A stretch of DNA of 46,256 bases, taken from contig PAQG01000042.1 of NCBI GenBank assembly GCA_002709645.1, positions 1-46,256 on the forward strand, written 5' to 3'. The position numbers and the translations under genes are program-made. Below the pieces are notes generated by a model, which ran no database searches, was not told the origin of the DNA, and saw only the letters and a program-made list of their open reading frames with translations. This document shows positions 25,622 through 34,306 of this stretch, one piece after another. The stretch comes from Acidimicrobiaceae bacterium (GTDB lineage Bacteria > Actinomycetota > Acidimicrobiia > Acidimicrobiales > UBA8592). Numbering within the stretch: the first letter of the stretch is position 1; every line of letters begins with the position of its first letter.

Positions 25622-27244
25622 TTACAACTCCGCTGCAATTTGCTCCCTAAGTCGTATTTTTTGAATTTTTGTTGCTGACATTGGCCATTCCGTTACAAAT
25701 CGTACATATCGAGGGATCTTGAAACTTGACAATTGTCCTTTACAGAAATCAATTATCTCTTCTTCGGTGGCGCTCATTCCTTCCTTCAGTTGGATGAATG
25801 CTGCAGGTACTTCTATGTATTTATTATCAGGAGCTGACACAACTTGTGCTAATTGGATTGCAGGGTGGTGAGATAGAAATCCTTCTATTTCAACTGCCGC
25901 CACATTTTCACCTCCGACTTTAAGCATGTCCTTTATTCTCCCATGATAAGTTACGCGTCCCTCGTCATCTAATGAGCATAGATCACCCGTTCGGAACCAA
26001 CCATCAGAAGTAAATGCCTCCTCATTTTTTTCTGGAGCATTGTGGTAACCCTCAAAAACGCAATAACCGCGAATGAGTATTTCGCCTTGTTGATCGCTTC
26101 CAAGTATTTCATCAGTTTCTGGATCACGTATCTGCGCTTCTATACCCCGAAATAGTCTTCCAGATGTTTCTGTTCGTTTCTCAAGTGAGTCCTCAACATG
26201 GCCAAACGAAACCACTCCACCGCATTCTGTTAATCCATAAGCACTAATTTGAATCGCTTTCGGCATTCGCTTTTGCATTGATACTAAAAGGTCAGCAGGG
26301 CCGACATTATTAACTATGCGTATTTTTAAAGCCTCAGAATCATAATCCTTGTGATTTAGCAGAGCCTCCATAATCGTTGGAAAACTAGCAAAATTTAATG
26401 TCGCGTTTTCTGATTCCATATAAGCGAGTGCTGAAGCTGGCTCAAAGTATTCCATTGTTAACAATGCTGCTCCTGCATCGATACACCCGATTAGCGGAAG
26501 GACGAAACTCATGTGAAACATTGGAAGCGGATCCCACATGCGGTCATCTGCAGTCATTTTGAATCTTGTTCTTCCTGCTTCCACAGCAGGTCGAACCAAA
26601 GCTTCATGAGTTATAGGGCAACCTTTAGGATTAGCGGTCGTTCCTGATGTGTACATCATCATAGCGATGTCACGGATTTTTAATCTAGAACGATCAATCT
26701 CAATAGTTTCTTCCGGTACTTGTTCTCTAATAGATTCAAAATTCCCTTGGTCAATCATTCCGTCTGGTGATCTTCCACCGAAAAGAACAATAGATTTTAG
26801 ATTTTCTGCTGTAGTTAATGATAGAGATTCAGGGTTTTCTTGATTAATTATGTCAGGGAAAGCTTCTTGTAAAAGCGATACAAAATCAACGTGCTCAACA
26901 ATTCGATCTGTAGTCATAAGAACTTTGAGTTGCGCATCATCAATGACATATGCAAGTTCTTTCGCCTTATATCTAGCATTTATTGGAACAGGTATGGCTC
27001 CTATGAATTGACTTCCTAATAAAAGATCAACGAATTCCTGACAATTAGACATTAGTATTCCCACTGAATCCCCTGAATCTACGCCTAAAGCTTTTAACGA
27101 TCGCGCTGTATTGGTGGCTCTTTGGAAAAGTTGTGAATAGGTGACGCGTTGATTTGGGAACACTACAGCATCTGCATCGGGACTGCGATTTACTGCGCGA
27201 GCCAAAAGGTCTGGAAGAGTATAAACATCTGATACTACTAACAT
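25622..27244 (-). CDS. AMP-dependent acyl-CoA ligase, paralog of the one at 5637
   Basis: 540 residues from the preferred start (MLVVSDVYTL, preceded by AAGGAG). The open frame continues to 27373, but that part overlaps the divergent SnoaL-like gene and does not look like a ligase. Motifs: P-loop MYTSGTTANPKG, adenine motif AYGLTECGG, hinge WFRTGDLC, DMLKVGGENVAA and catalytic Lys region MSATKIQK. Nearly equal length and shared blocks with the 541-residue ligase at 5637-7262 point to a gene duplication, perhaps with different acid specificities. Confidence 0.92.
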   Translation of the reverse strand: MLVVSDVYTLPDLLARAVNRSPDADAVVFPNQRVTYSQLFQRATNTARSLKALGVDSGDSVGILMSNCQEFVDLLLGSQFIGAIPVPINARYKAKELAYVIDDAQLKVLMTTDRIVEHVDFVSLLQEAFPDIINQENPESLSLTTAENLKSIVLFGGRSPDGMIDQGNFESIREQVPEETIEIDRSRLKIRDIAMMMYTSGTTANPKGCPITHEALVRPAVEAGRTRFKMTADDRMWDPLPMFHMSFVLPLIGCIDAGAALLTMEYFEPASALAYMESENATLNFASFPTIMEALLNHKDYDSEALKIRIVNNVGPADLLVSMQKRMPKAIQISAYGLTECGGVVSFGHVEDSLEKRTETSGRLFRGIEAQIRDPETDEILGSDQQGEILIRGYCVFEGYHNAPEKNEEAFTSDGWFRTGDLCSLDDEGRVTYHGRIKDMLKVGGENVAAVEIEGFLSHHPAIQLAQVVSAPDNKYIEVPAAFIQLKEGMSATEEEIIDFCKGQLSSFKIPRYVRFVTEWPMSATKIQKIRLREQIAAEL

Positions 27245-27305
27245 GGATTCTCCTTGCAGATTGACTGTTCTAGGTGGGAAACTACCCCATAGGGGGATTT
27301 CGCCG

Positions 27306-27644
27306 ATGTTGACACCTGAAGAGGTAGCCAAACAACATATTACAGCAGTGCTAGGAGGAGACCCAGTTCTCATGGCTGCTGACTATGCAGATCATGCTGT
27401 TCTTATTAGGAGTGATGAAATTTACAATGGCAAAGATGAAATTCTTGACTATTTCAAAAGCGTGCCTGATCGATTAGGAAATAACAAGCTTGAATTCTTA
27501 AGATTCAGCGTGTGTGAGAATGAGGCAACATTCTCTTGGCAGATTGTCGGCGATACTATCAAGGCTTCCGGTCAAGATGTTCTTGTAATATCTGATGGAC
27601 TGATAGTGAAACAGGAAGTTTTTCTTTCAGATTCTGATTTTTAA
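27306..27644 (+). CDS. SnoaL/NTF2-like small protein
   Basis: 112 residues from ATG 27306 (MLTPEEVAKQHITAVLGGD), preceded by AGGGGGA. The pattern AADYADHAVLIRSDEIYNGK followed by a short beta-rich half is typical of NTF2-like cone folds (SnoaL, ketosteroid isomerase and polyketide cyclase relatives). It is divergent from the ligase with 61 bases between starts, and convergent with the CMD protein 7 bases away. It could isomerise or hydrate a catabolic intermediate; no catalytic residues can be named with confidence. Confidence 0.75.
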   Translation: MLTPEEVAKQHITAVLGGDPVLMAADYADHAVLIRSDEIYNGKDEILDYFKSVPDRLGNNKLEFLRFSVCENEATFSWQIVGDTIKASGQDVLVISDGLIVKQEVFLSDSDF

Positions 27645-27651
27645 AGTGCGC

Positions 27652-28374
27652 TCAGGATCGACCTTCCATAATCCCATCTGCTCCTGGTAACCATGAGGCA
27701 ACTCCTGCAACTGGGATAGCGCAGATTACTGATTCAACAATTTCTGCTTCCGTTGCCCCAGCCTTTCGCGCTCCATTTGCATGGACATTTACGAATCTTG
27801 AAGAGAACTCAGCTGCGTTGACTGTGCAAAGAAGTAGTTCAACATGCTTAGCGTCCAACAAATTTTCGGCAAGACTGAATTCGCGCATTAAGACATAACC
27901 TTCTAACGCTCTCGGTGCTTCATCAGCCATCAACTTGACGTAAGGGGGTATGAATCCAAAGTATCCTTCAAAGTATTCAAGGCAACTTTCTCGATCAACA
28001 GGATAAGCGGGCATTGGGTCATCTGTTATGACTATTTCTTCGTTAAAGATCTCATTGACAGCTGTTGTAAATTTTGTATAAACCTCTTCACCTCTGCTAA
28101 TAAAAACCGTTAATGCTGCACCACGTGCATCGTTCAGAGATAATCCCTTCTCTTTGGACCTCAGCAACTCTCGGAAAAGTAAACCGTCATGTCCCTTAAC
28201 TGCTGCGGCTGAAGCCATATACAGTGCTTTAGCCCAAGCAGGCAGAGCTCCATCCAGGTCTGTAACGTCACGCAATCGGGCGTAACCTTCGGCAAATTTT
28301 TGTGATTTCGCAGCTATTTCCCCCGAGAGGAGTACTTGGCTGCCCAAACTTTCATGATCTGCATTCTCTGACAT
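27652..28374 (-). CDS. Two-domain CMD-family protein lacking the redox cysteines
   Basis: About 240 residues that appear to hold two carboxymuconolactone decarboxylase-like helical domains, the first near 40-100 and the second near 150-230. In the second, the motif E-x11-C-x2-C-x3-H aligns as Glu (HVELLL), then Ser and Phe at the two Cys positions, and a retained His (FVNVHANGA). It is therefore unlikely to be an AhpD-type thiol peroxidase partner and may be a decarboxylase-like or structural homologue. ATG codons at 28377 and 28374 are both possible; AAGGAGA fits the second better. It lies nine bases from the SDR upstream. Confidence 0.78.
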   Translation of the reverse strand: MSENADHESLGSQVLLSGEIAAKSQKFAEGYARLRDVTDLDGALPAWAKALYMASAAAVKGHDGLLFRELLRSKEKGLSLNDARGAALTVFISRGEEVYTKFTTAVNEIFNEEIVITDDPMPAYPVDRESCLEYFEGYFGFIPPYVKLMADEAPRALEGYVLMREFSLAENLLDAKHVELLLCTVNAAEFSSRFVNVHANGARKAGATEAEIVESVICAIPVAGVASWLPGADGIMEGRS

Positions 28375-28383
28375 CATTCTCCT

Positions 28384-29136
28384 TTATAGTTTAGAAACCT
28401 CACCACCATCAATAACGAAACACGATCCAGTAACAAAACCAGATAATGGCGAAACTAAATAAGCAGTCAAAGGCCCGATTTCTTCCGGATCCCCCATCCG
28501 GCGTTGTGGAATTTTTTTAAGTCTAGCGGTAAGGATGTTCTCATTTTCTAGAACTGCAGATTGTGCTGATGTCACAAATGCTCCAGGTGCAATAGCATTA
28601 ACTCTGATACCGTGTCGAGCCCATTCCGCAGCTAACGATTCAGTAAACCGTAATAAAGCACCTTTTGAGGATGAATAAGAAACTAACGAAGCTTTTCCTT
28701 TTAAACCAGATGTCGATGCAATATTTACTATCGAGCCATTAGTATTTTCTGAAATAAAGTAGTTCGCGGCTGCTTTAGCGATGACGGCTGGTGCAATCAG
28801 ATTAACGGAGAGAACCATTTCCATAGTTGCAATATCGCTTTCAAGAAAGTTCTCTGCTGGAGCCATGCCAGCATTGTTCACCACTGCATCTAAGCACTCA
28901 AATTTGTCAATTGCTTTATCAACCAATAATGAAACTTCGTTCTTGTTGGCCATATCACAAACTACAGGATGTACTCGTTCGGGAGAATATTTGGCTAACT
29001 CCTCTAAGTCACTTTTAGATCGAGCTGCTGCTACAACAAAAGCCCCCTCGTCGACAAGATACTTTGAAATAGCATTTCCTAGCCCTCGGCTAGCTCCTGT
29101 AACTAGAACAACTGAATCTTGAATTTTAAGGTCCAT
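28384..29136 (-). CDS. Short-chain dehydrogenase/reductase (SDR)
   Basis: 250-residue SDR: TGASRGLG at 13-20, NNAG 87-90, Ser141, Tyr154 and Lys158 (YSSSK), and CFVIDGGE at the C-terminus. Its start overlaps the acyl-CoA dehydrogenase stop by 11 bases, so the two are translated from one message (dehydrogenase - SDR - CMD protein). In beta-oxidation order it could act as a 3-hydroxyacyl-CoA dehydrogenase, which is inference from context. Confidence 0.9.
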   Translation of the reverse strand: MDLKIQDSVVLVTGASRGLGNAISKYLVDEGAFVVAAARSKSDLEELAKYSPERVHPVVCDMANKNEVSLLVDKAIDKFECLDAVVNNAGMAPAENFLESDIATMEMVLSVNLIAPAVIAKAAANYFISENTNGSIVNIASTSGLKGKASLVSYSSSKGALLRFTESLAAEWARHGIRVNAIAPGAFVTSAQSAVLENENILTARLKKIPQRRMGDPEEIGPLTAYLVSPLSGFVTGSCFVIDGGEVSKL

Positions 29137-30271
29137 TTTGGTATTCCCTGACTAAACGTGCCGCAATTCCCAAGCGCAATACTTCTGATGCCCCTTCATA
29201 CACTCGCATTGGTCGCGCTTGACGATAGTATTTCTCAATTTTTGATCCACGAATCAATCCCCAACGACCCATTGACTGAACGCAGCGATCTACGACTCGT
29301 GTAGCTGCTTCAGTTGCAGCTAATTTCGCTAACGATGAACGATCTAGATTGCCGGCAGGGTCTTCCCCAGCCAAAGATGCGGTTTGGTAAGTTAAGAATC
29401 TTGAAGACTCTAAATCAGCCCAAGAATCAGCCAAAAGGGTCGCAACAGGCCCATGTTTAGCCAAAGGCCTTCCAAACTGTTCACGATTACTAGTATGGAT
29501 TACAGCTTCACGCAGTGCTCCTTCCATCAGCCCCAAAGCCGCTCCAGCTACTGATATACGAAAAACAGATAAAGTCGCTAGCACGTGACGGAACGCAGCG
29601 CCTGGTTCTCCTAAGCGAGAATTCTCCGACAGAACTACTTCATTAAACTCAAGTTCACCTAATACATGTGGCGCTATAATTTCTGGCGACGCCGTAATTT
29701 GCAGCCCTTCACTATCTGCTGGAACAAGAAAAAGTGAGTACCCATCGCCCTCTTTCGCCAAAGTTGTATAAAAAGAAGCTGCTCCAGCATTTGATATAAA
29801 CGACTTTGCGCCTCGCAGAATAAAGTCACTCCCCTTTCTCTCCACTGTCGTTGAAATGCCTTTGAGATCAGATCCAGCAATAGGTTCTGTTAATGCTAAA
29901 GCTGCAAGAGCTTCGGCTTTAGAGACTGCTGGAAGCCATCTTTCTTTTTGCTCATTAGATCCGGCCAAGGAAATTGCGTAACTGCCTATTCCTTGAAGAG
30001 CAAAAAGAGAATCCAAGTGAGAAGAAGTTCTCATTAAGCTCTCACGTGCTAGACATACTGCAAGTGGGTCAATCTCACCGAAACGCCCTCCATAAGCTTC
30101 TGGAACCATTAGCGAAGAAAGGCCGCTATTTCTAAGAGCATCCAGTACAGGCTCATACAATACGCTTGATTCGTCTGCCTCCATTGCAAAAGGTTCAACG
30201 GCTTCGGCCATTTTTTCACAATCATCAATTACTTCCTGATACTTCTGACTAATTTGAAAAATAGAAGACAC
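29126..30271 (-). CDS. Acyl-CoA dehydrogenase
   Basis: 381 residues, standard length. FAD/substrate motif ALTEPIAGSDL is near 126-136, GAKSFISNAG follows, and FGRPLAKHGPV marks the helical C-terminal domain. RVYEGASEVLRL contains the YEGxSE motif in which Glu is the usual catalytic base. AGGAAGGG precedes the ATG. The gene is divergent from the PqqC-like oxidase at 30383, with 111 bases between, and starts the minus-strand operon that continues into the SDR and CMD protein. Confidence 0.92.
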   Translation of the reverse strand: MSSIFQISQKYQEVIDDCEKMAEAVEPFAMEADESSVLYEPVLDALRNSGLSSLMVPEAYGGRFGEIDPLAVCLARESLMRTSSHLDSLFALQGIGSYAISLAGSNEQKERWLPAVSKAEALAALALTEPIAGSDLKGISTTVERKGSDFILRGAKSFISNAGAASFYTTLAKEGDGYSLFLVPADSEGLQITASPEIIAPHVLGELEFNEVVLSENSRLGEPGAAFRHVLATLSVFRISVAGAALGLMEGALREAVIHTSNREQFGRPLAKHGPVATLLADSWADLESSRFLTYQTASLAGEDPAGNLDRSSLAKLAATEAATRVVDRCVQSMGRWGLIRGSKIEKYYRQARPMRVYEGASEVLRLGIAARLVREYQNGP

Positions 30272-30382
30272 ATTAACCCTTCCTAAAGCCTGATAATACT
30301 TTTATCTATCCTAGACTGTTTACACAGATGACAAAAAGAAAACAACAGGATAAAGTTGTGGAAAGATCTATAAGGAGGAGCC

Positions 30383-31111
30383 ATGGCTCTAACCGAAATA
30401 TTTAGGCCAGCTGATGAACTTGCAGAAATGACTCCTGAAGAGTTCGTTGGCATTATTCGTGAAGAATGCATGAAGCCAGAACGAGGAATGCACAACCACC
30501 CATTTGTTCAAGGACTAGAACAGGGAACAGTTACTATTCCCCAACTCCAGATTTTCACTGAGCAATTCTATTTACATATATCCAAAATGCTTCCATGGAT
30601 TGGTGCTATTTATGTTCGCTGCCCACATGAGGAAGTTAGAACAGCTCTGGTAAAGAATCTTGCTGAAGAATGCACTGGATTTGAAAGCAATACTGCAGCA
30701 CACCCTGAACTACTTTTAGAGTTTGCCAAAGCTTTAGATTCTGATGTTGAAGCGATAAGAAACGGAGTTCAGCACCCAGCTGGAAGACGACTTACAGAAT
30801 ATTTTGAATTCATGGGTCTCTGCCGTGAATGGTTTGTTCCCTTGTCTGCAATTGGAATAGGTCTTGAGTCATTTGTACCTGATACGTTCACTCGAATGGT
30901 GAAGGCACTAAAAGAGAATTATGGGATGACTGACGAGCAAGTTATTTTCTGGTCTATGCATATCCTTGCCGATCAAGACCATGGAGATGAAGGAATAGAG
31001 ATGGTTTCTGAATATGCGATAACAGGTGAACAAAGAAAAGCAGTTTTTGACTGCACGATAGAAACAAGCCGTTTATTTTATGACTTGTGGAATCTCTATA
31101 CACTTCGTTGA
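30383..31111 (+). CDS. PqqC/TenA-like haem-oxygenase-fold diiron oxidase
   Basis: 242 residues, all-helical, matching the HDO/PqqC-like group of iron-containing redox enzymes. The early NHPFVQGLEQG and TEQFYLHISKMLPWI segments are followed by LAEECTGFE, and a late ILADQDHGDEG carries the final His/Asp ligands. Such enzymes do O2-dependent oxidative cleavage or hydroxylation of small substrates, and some cleave acyl or amino acid chains. A near-perfect Shine-Dalgarno (AAGGAGGAG) precedes the ATG. It is followed 12 bases later by a cupin protein in the same direction. Substrate unknown. Confidence 0.8.
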   Translation: MALTEIFRPADELAEMTPEEFVGIIREECMKPERGMHNHPFVQGLEQGTVTIPQLQIFTEQFYLHISKMLPWIGAIYVRCPHEEVRTALVKNLAEECTGFESNTAAHPELLLEFAKALDSDVEAIRNGVQHPAGRRLTEYFEFMGLCREWFVPLSAIGIGLESFVPDTFTRMVKALKENYGMTDEQVIFWSMHILADQDHGDEGIEMVSEYAITGEQRKAVFDCTIETSRLFYDLWNLYTLR

Positions 31112-31123
31112 TTAGGCCCACTT

Positions 31124-31603
31124 ATGCCTAATGAAGTTTCTAAAGAAGATCCTATTTCCAGCCAAGAAATCGCAGAGAAGTTGGCTAAGCGCGGACACGT
31201 TGTAACATCCTGGGAAGATCTTCCGCATGTAACTATGGATGAAACAGGGATAGAGACAATCTCCTATCGTATTGGCATGCCAGATGATAATGCTTCTCCG
31301 ACGGTATTTAAGTTGTATTTCCCACCGAACTGTCGAGTTGAAGCCCATACTCATTCTTGCAATTATTCAGAAATAATCTTAGATGGTAGCCAAAAAGTTA
31401 GCGGAAAGTGGCTTTACAAAGGTGACATCCGAGTAGGTCTTGCAAACAAAGGCTATGGCCCATTAATTGCCGGACCAGAAGGAGCATCGATACTAGTGAT
31501 ATTTGCTGACGGTAACTGGCCTGCGATAAGCATTGGTGCTGGAGATGGCAGCACAATCAATACATCAAAACTTCTGGAACAATTTAGTGCTGCCGAAAAT
31601 TGA
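31124..31603 (+). CDS. Cupin-domain protein
   Basis: 159 residues with one conserved beta-barrel cupin. The first cupin motif reads RVEAHTHSCNYSEIILDGS, with two His and a Glu as metal ligands, near 71-89; the second motif is degenerate (GPLIAGPEGASILVIF). It directly follows the diiron oxidase and probably belongs to the same unit. It could be a small metal-dependent dioxygenase or isomerase, or a non-catalytic sensor. It is convergent with the ferredoxin at 31621. Confidence 0.8.
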   Translation: MPNEVSKEDPISSQEIAEKLAKRGHVVTSWEDLPHVTMDETGIETISYRIGMPDDNASPTVFKLYFPPNCRVEAHTHSCNYSEIILDGSQKVSGKWLYKGDIRVGLANKGYGPLIAGPEGASILVIFADGNWPAISIGAGDGSTINTSKLLEQFSAAEN

Positions 31604-31620
31604 TAATTGTATTTAAATCT

Positions 31621-31821
31621 TTAATATGTAATTGCTCTAGTCGGACATAAAGTCGCAGCTTCAAGAATCTTTTCCTCAAATTCTGCTGGCGGGGCATCAT
31701 TAAGCACCTTCGCGTGCAATGAGTCTTCAAGTTCAAATAGTTCAGGTGATATACGAACGCAGTACCCTGTTCCCTGACAAATTTCTCTATCGATTCTCAA
31801 GTTAAAAACTTTACTAGCCAT
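31621..31821 (-). CDS. [3Fe-4S] ferredoxin
   Basis: 66 residues with Cys15, Cys21 and Cys59 in the pattern C-x5-C ... C-P (CQGTGYC and LCPTRAI), the arrangement of actinobacterial [3Fe-4S] ferredoxins that pass electrons to cytochromes P450. It starts six bases after the P450 stop at 31828, so it is almost certainly that enzyme's redox partner. No reductase gene is present in the window. Confidence 0.93.
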   Translation of the reverse strand: MASKVFNLRIDREICQGTGYCVRISPELFELEDSLHAKVLNDAPPAEFEEKILEAATLCPTRAITY

Positions 31822-31827
31822 GAGGAT

Positions 31828-33072
31828 CTATAAATTTGTTAGAAGTATAGGAAACCGCCCATATGCATCATGGTGGCTTAACTCTGTATAAGTTGGGAGA
31901 TCTAATGGGTCTATCTCAATACCTGCTTTATACAATGCAGCTGCAATATTAACTAAAGTTCCATCAGTTCCTTCATCATTATCTGTCCGAGCTGAAAGTC
32001 CAGTGACTAATGTCCGACCTATACAAGTGTGTTCTCCACCGCCAAATGCAAATCCCCATGGCTTAACATTCGGAGTTTCTCGGTAGGGATTAAAGGAACG
32101 TGCATTATCTCCAAAAACAGTCTTATCACGATTTGCTGGAGTAAATAAGCAAGCAACACGCTCATCTTTTTTAATAGTGGTCCCGTTACTGAGAGTGACA
32201 TCTTCCAAAGCTATCCTCAACAAAGCAGGTGACGGCAAATGGAGCCGGATAGCTTCATGGCCAGCTTGCTTAAGGAAATCGCGATCAAATCTTTTCTCAA
32301 AGTCCTCAGGGTGTTCTTCAAACCACTCATGCAGATGAATCATCATGTGCGGTACAGCGTGAGTTGTAGTTTGACTAGAAGCAACTAAATATAAGGTGGC
32401 TTCACGAAGTGGAAGTTCTTCATCCCATTCTTCATTCCAATGGAGATACATCAAAGTGAGCAGATCTCTTGGGAGTTCGTCTTCGCTCAAATCACCATTT
32501 CTGAATTGTTCAATTAGTTTCTTCCTTCGCTCCACTGAGGGGCCATAGAATTCTTGAACGAAACCTTCACGAATTTTGAGAATTCTAGAAATAACCTCAG
32601 AATGGTCTTCAGTAGACCACTCGACTGTTGCACCGGTTCCTAATTGTTCTATATAGGTCCGAAATGCATCAGTTCTCTCTGGAGTATCCACATCATCAAT
32701 CCCAGTAGTAACTGCTGAAATTCTAGCAAGCATTGTGCGAACTAAAGCGCAGAGATCTGTCCGCACAATACCGGTTTCATCTCTATTTTCTTTGCATTCT
32801 TCCAAAGCTTTATCTATAAGCGGGAGAAGTTCTTTATGTTCATAATATTCAAGCGCTTCTTTTCTAAATAATGGAGCCTGCAATCTCCGCCTTTCAAAAT
32901 GGACGTCATGATCGATCGTTAAGAGAGAATCACCAAAAAAAGGCTGGCTTTCTTGATGGGAACCCTGACGAAAATTCTTTGAGCGTAGGATTTCGTCGAC
33001 TAAGGCATAATCAACAAAATGTTTTATCCCCTGAATATGAGGTGGCGGTATAAGATCGCGTATAGTTTCCAT
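31828..33072 (-). CDS. Cytochrome P450 (A)
   Basis: 414-residue soluble bacterial P450. C-helix region HFERRRLQAPLF, K-helix ExxR in HEAIRLH, and haem-binding FGGGEHTCIG with Cys350 as thiolate ligand. The I-helix reads ASSQTTTH: where P450s usually have A/G-G-x-D/E-T, the acidic residue is Gln and the Gly is Ser. It shares a distinctive C-terminal segment after the haem Cys with the P450s at 37151 and 38407, so the three form one subfamily. Paired with the ferredoxin downstream. A monooxygenase of unknown substrate. Confidence 0.92.
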   Translation of the reverse strand: METIRDLIPPPHIQGIKHFVDYALVDEILRSKNFRQGSHQESQPFFGDSLLTIDHDVHFERRRLQAPLFRKEALEYYEHKELLPLIDKALEECKENRDETGIVRTDLCALVRTMLARISAVTTGIDDVDTPERTDAFRTYIEQLGTGATVEWSTEDHSEVISRILKIREGFVQEFYGPSVERRKKLIEQFRNGDLSEDELPRDLLTLMYLHWNEEWDEELPLREATLYLVASSQTTTHAVPHMMIHLHEWFEEHPEDFEKRFDRDFLKQAGHEAIRLHLPSPALLRIALEDVTLSNGTTIKKDERVACLFTPANRDKTVFGDNARSFNPYRETPNVKPWGFAFGGGEHTCIGRTLVTGLSARTDNDEGTDGTLVNIAAALYKAGIEIDPLDLPTYTELSHHDAYGRFPILLTNL

Positions 33073-33151
33073 TTTCTCCCCCCGGAATCACTACCTCTAA
33101 GTTAACAACATCTAGATTACTATTGAGATTATCGTTGAGCGAATTTAGCTG

Positions 33152-34306
33152 TCAGTTCTTAGCCAAAATCGCGGCATTAAAATACTGAGCGCCCGAACCA
33201 GCTCCCGTTACCAAAGCTGTTTCTGCATCATTAACTTGATCCCCAGAAGCAGTCCCACGTAATTGACGAACTGCTTCAATTACTTTTAGATTAGGCCCTC
33301 CCCAACCAGTATGACTAAAGGAAAGCAAACCACCATCCGTATTCGTTGGATATCTCCCATTAACGCTTATCCCATTTTCAAAAAGGAAATCTGTTCCATC
33401 GCCTTCCGAACACAAACCTAATGTTTCAAATTGTCGGACTATTTCCCATGTGTTGATGTCATAAACTTCAAATACGTCAATATCATCCACCGTTAGGTCA
33501 GCGTAATTAAACGCTCTCTCAAATGCATCCTTACCTATCGCACCTACTTCGTCATACCTAGCGGGGTCAACATATTGTTGACGATGCCACTCTGAACCTC
33601 CACCGAGAATACGTACTGGCGTATGAGGACAATCTAATGCTCTTTCAAGTGACGTAATTATCACAGCAGATGCACCTTCAGTAGCAAGACAGAGATCCAG
33701 AAGATGAAAAGGTTCGCAGATGATAGGCGATTCAACGATATCTGAGGGGCGGTAAGGTCCTTTACCGAACATAACAGCTTCAGGATTTCTAGATCCAGCA
33801 TTTCTGATCTCTACAGCAATCTGTGAAAGTTTTAATCTGTCCGGCTGAAACCGAGCGAAATATACTTGAGCCACCATCGCAAAATGTGCTGCAGTAAAGA
33901 GTCCCCATGGGCGAACAAATTCATTATTTGGCTGCGTATACTCTGCTAATTCTGAGCGATTCAAAATACCTGCTTGCCCTCCAAAAACAATTACTGTCTC
34001 GCAAAGGCCAAAAGATACTGCCGCAGCTGCATCTAGGACCCCAGGCACACCCTGAGGATATGTATCCCCAACCCATCGAAATGACTTTCCAAAAACCCCC
34101 GACCAGTCAATAACTCCTGAATCAAACTCAGTCCCTCCTGGACCCGGCCATCTAGCGGATATCCCATCAATATCTTTCATCAACATACCCGCATCAGCAA
34201 GTGCGTTTTTTACCGCTTGGATACAAACTGTTATGTTATTTTCTTGCAGTGATTTTGCCTGTTCAGTTAACCCAATTCCAGCAATAGCAACATTAGAGTT
34301 CTTCAT
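33152..34306 (-). CDS. Thiolase-fold protein without the nucleophilic cysteine (Ltp2/SCP2-thiolase-like)
   Basis: 384 residues with a thiolase layout like that of SCP2/Ltp2-type proteins: VAIAGIGLTEQ at the N-terminus, VYDINTWEIV and the C-terminal GGLLSFSHTGWGGP followed by GAGSGAQYF. The usual N-terminal nucleophile segment reads YPQGVPGVLDAAAAV with no Cys, so a normal thiolysis is unlikely. Such proteins paired with a DUF35 partner include the Ltp2 aldolase of steroid side-chain degradation. The start overlaps the ligase by 4 bases, and DUF35 is encoded one gene further upstream, which fits an aldolase or lyase complex. Confidence 0.82.
   Translation of the reverse strand: MKNSNVAIAGIGLTEQAKSLQENNITVCIQAVKNALADAGMLMKDIDGISARWPGPGGTEFDSGVIDWSGVFGKSFRWVGDTYPQGVPGVLDAAAAVSFGLCETVIVFGGQAGILNRSELAEYTQPNNEFVRPWGLFTAAHFAMVAQVYFARFQPDRLKLSQIAVEIRNAGSRNPEAVMFGKGPYRPSDIVESPIICEPFHLLDLCLATEGASAVIITSLERALDCPHTPVRILGGGSEWHRQQYVDPARYDEVGAIGKDAFERAFNYADLTVDDIDVFEVYDINTWEIVRQFETLGLCSEGDGTDFLFENGISVNGRYPTNTDGGLLSFSHTGWGGPNLKVIEAVRQLRGTASGDQVNDAETALVTGAGSGAQYFNAAILAKN

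Noticed and set aside
27245-27373. N-terminal extension of the ligase at 25622
   Set aside because: It overlaps the SnoaL-like gene and is unlike ligases; ATG 27244 with AAGGAG is better and matches the paralog's length.
27652-28374. A third selenoprotein in the other CMD gene
   Set aside because: No in-frame TGA; the Cys positions are ordinary Ser and Phe codons.
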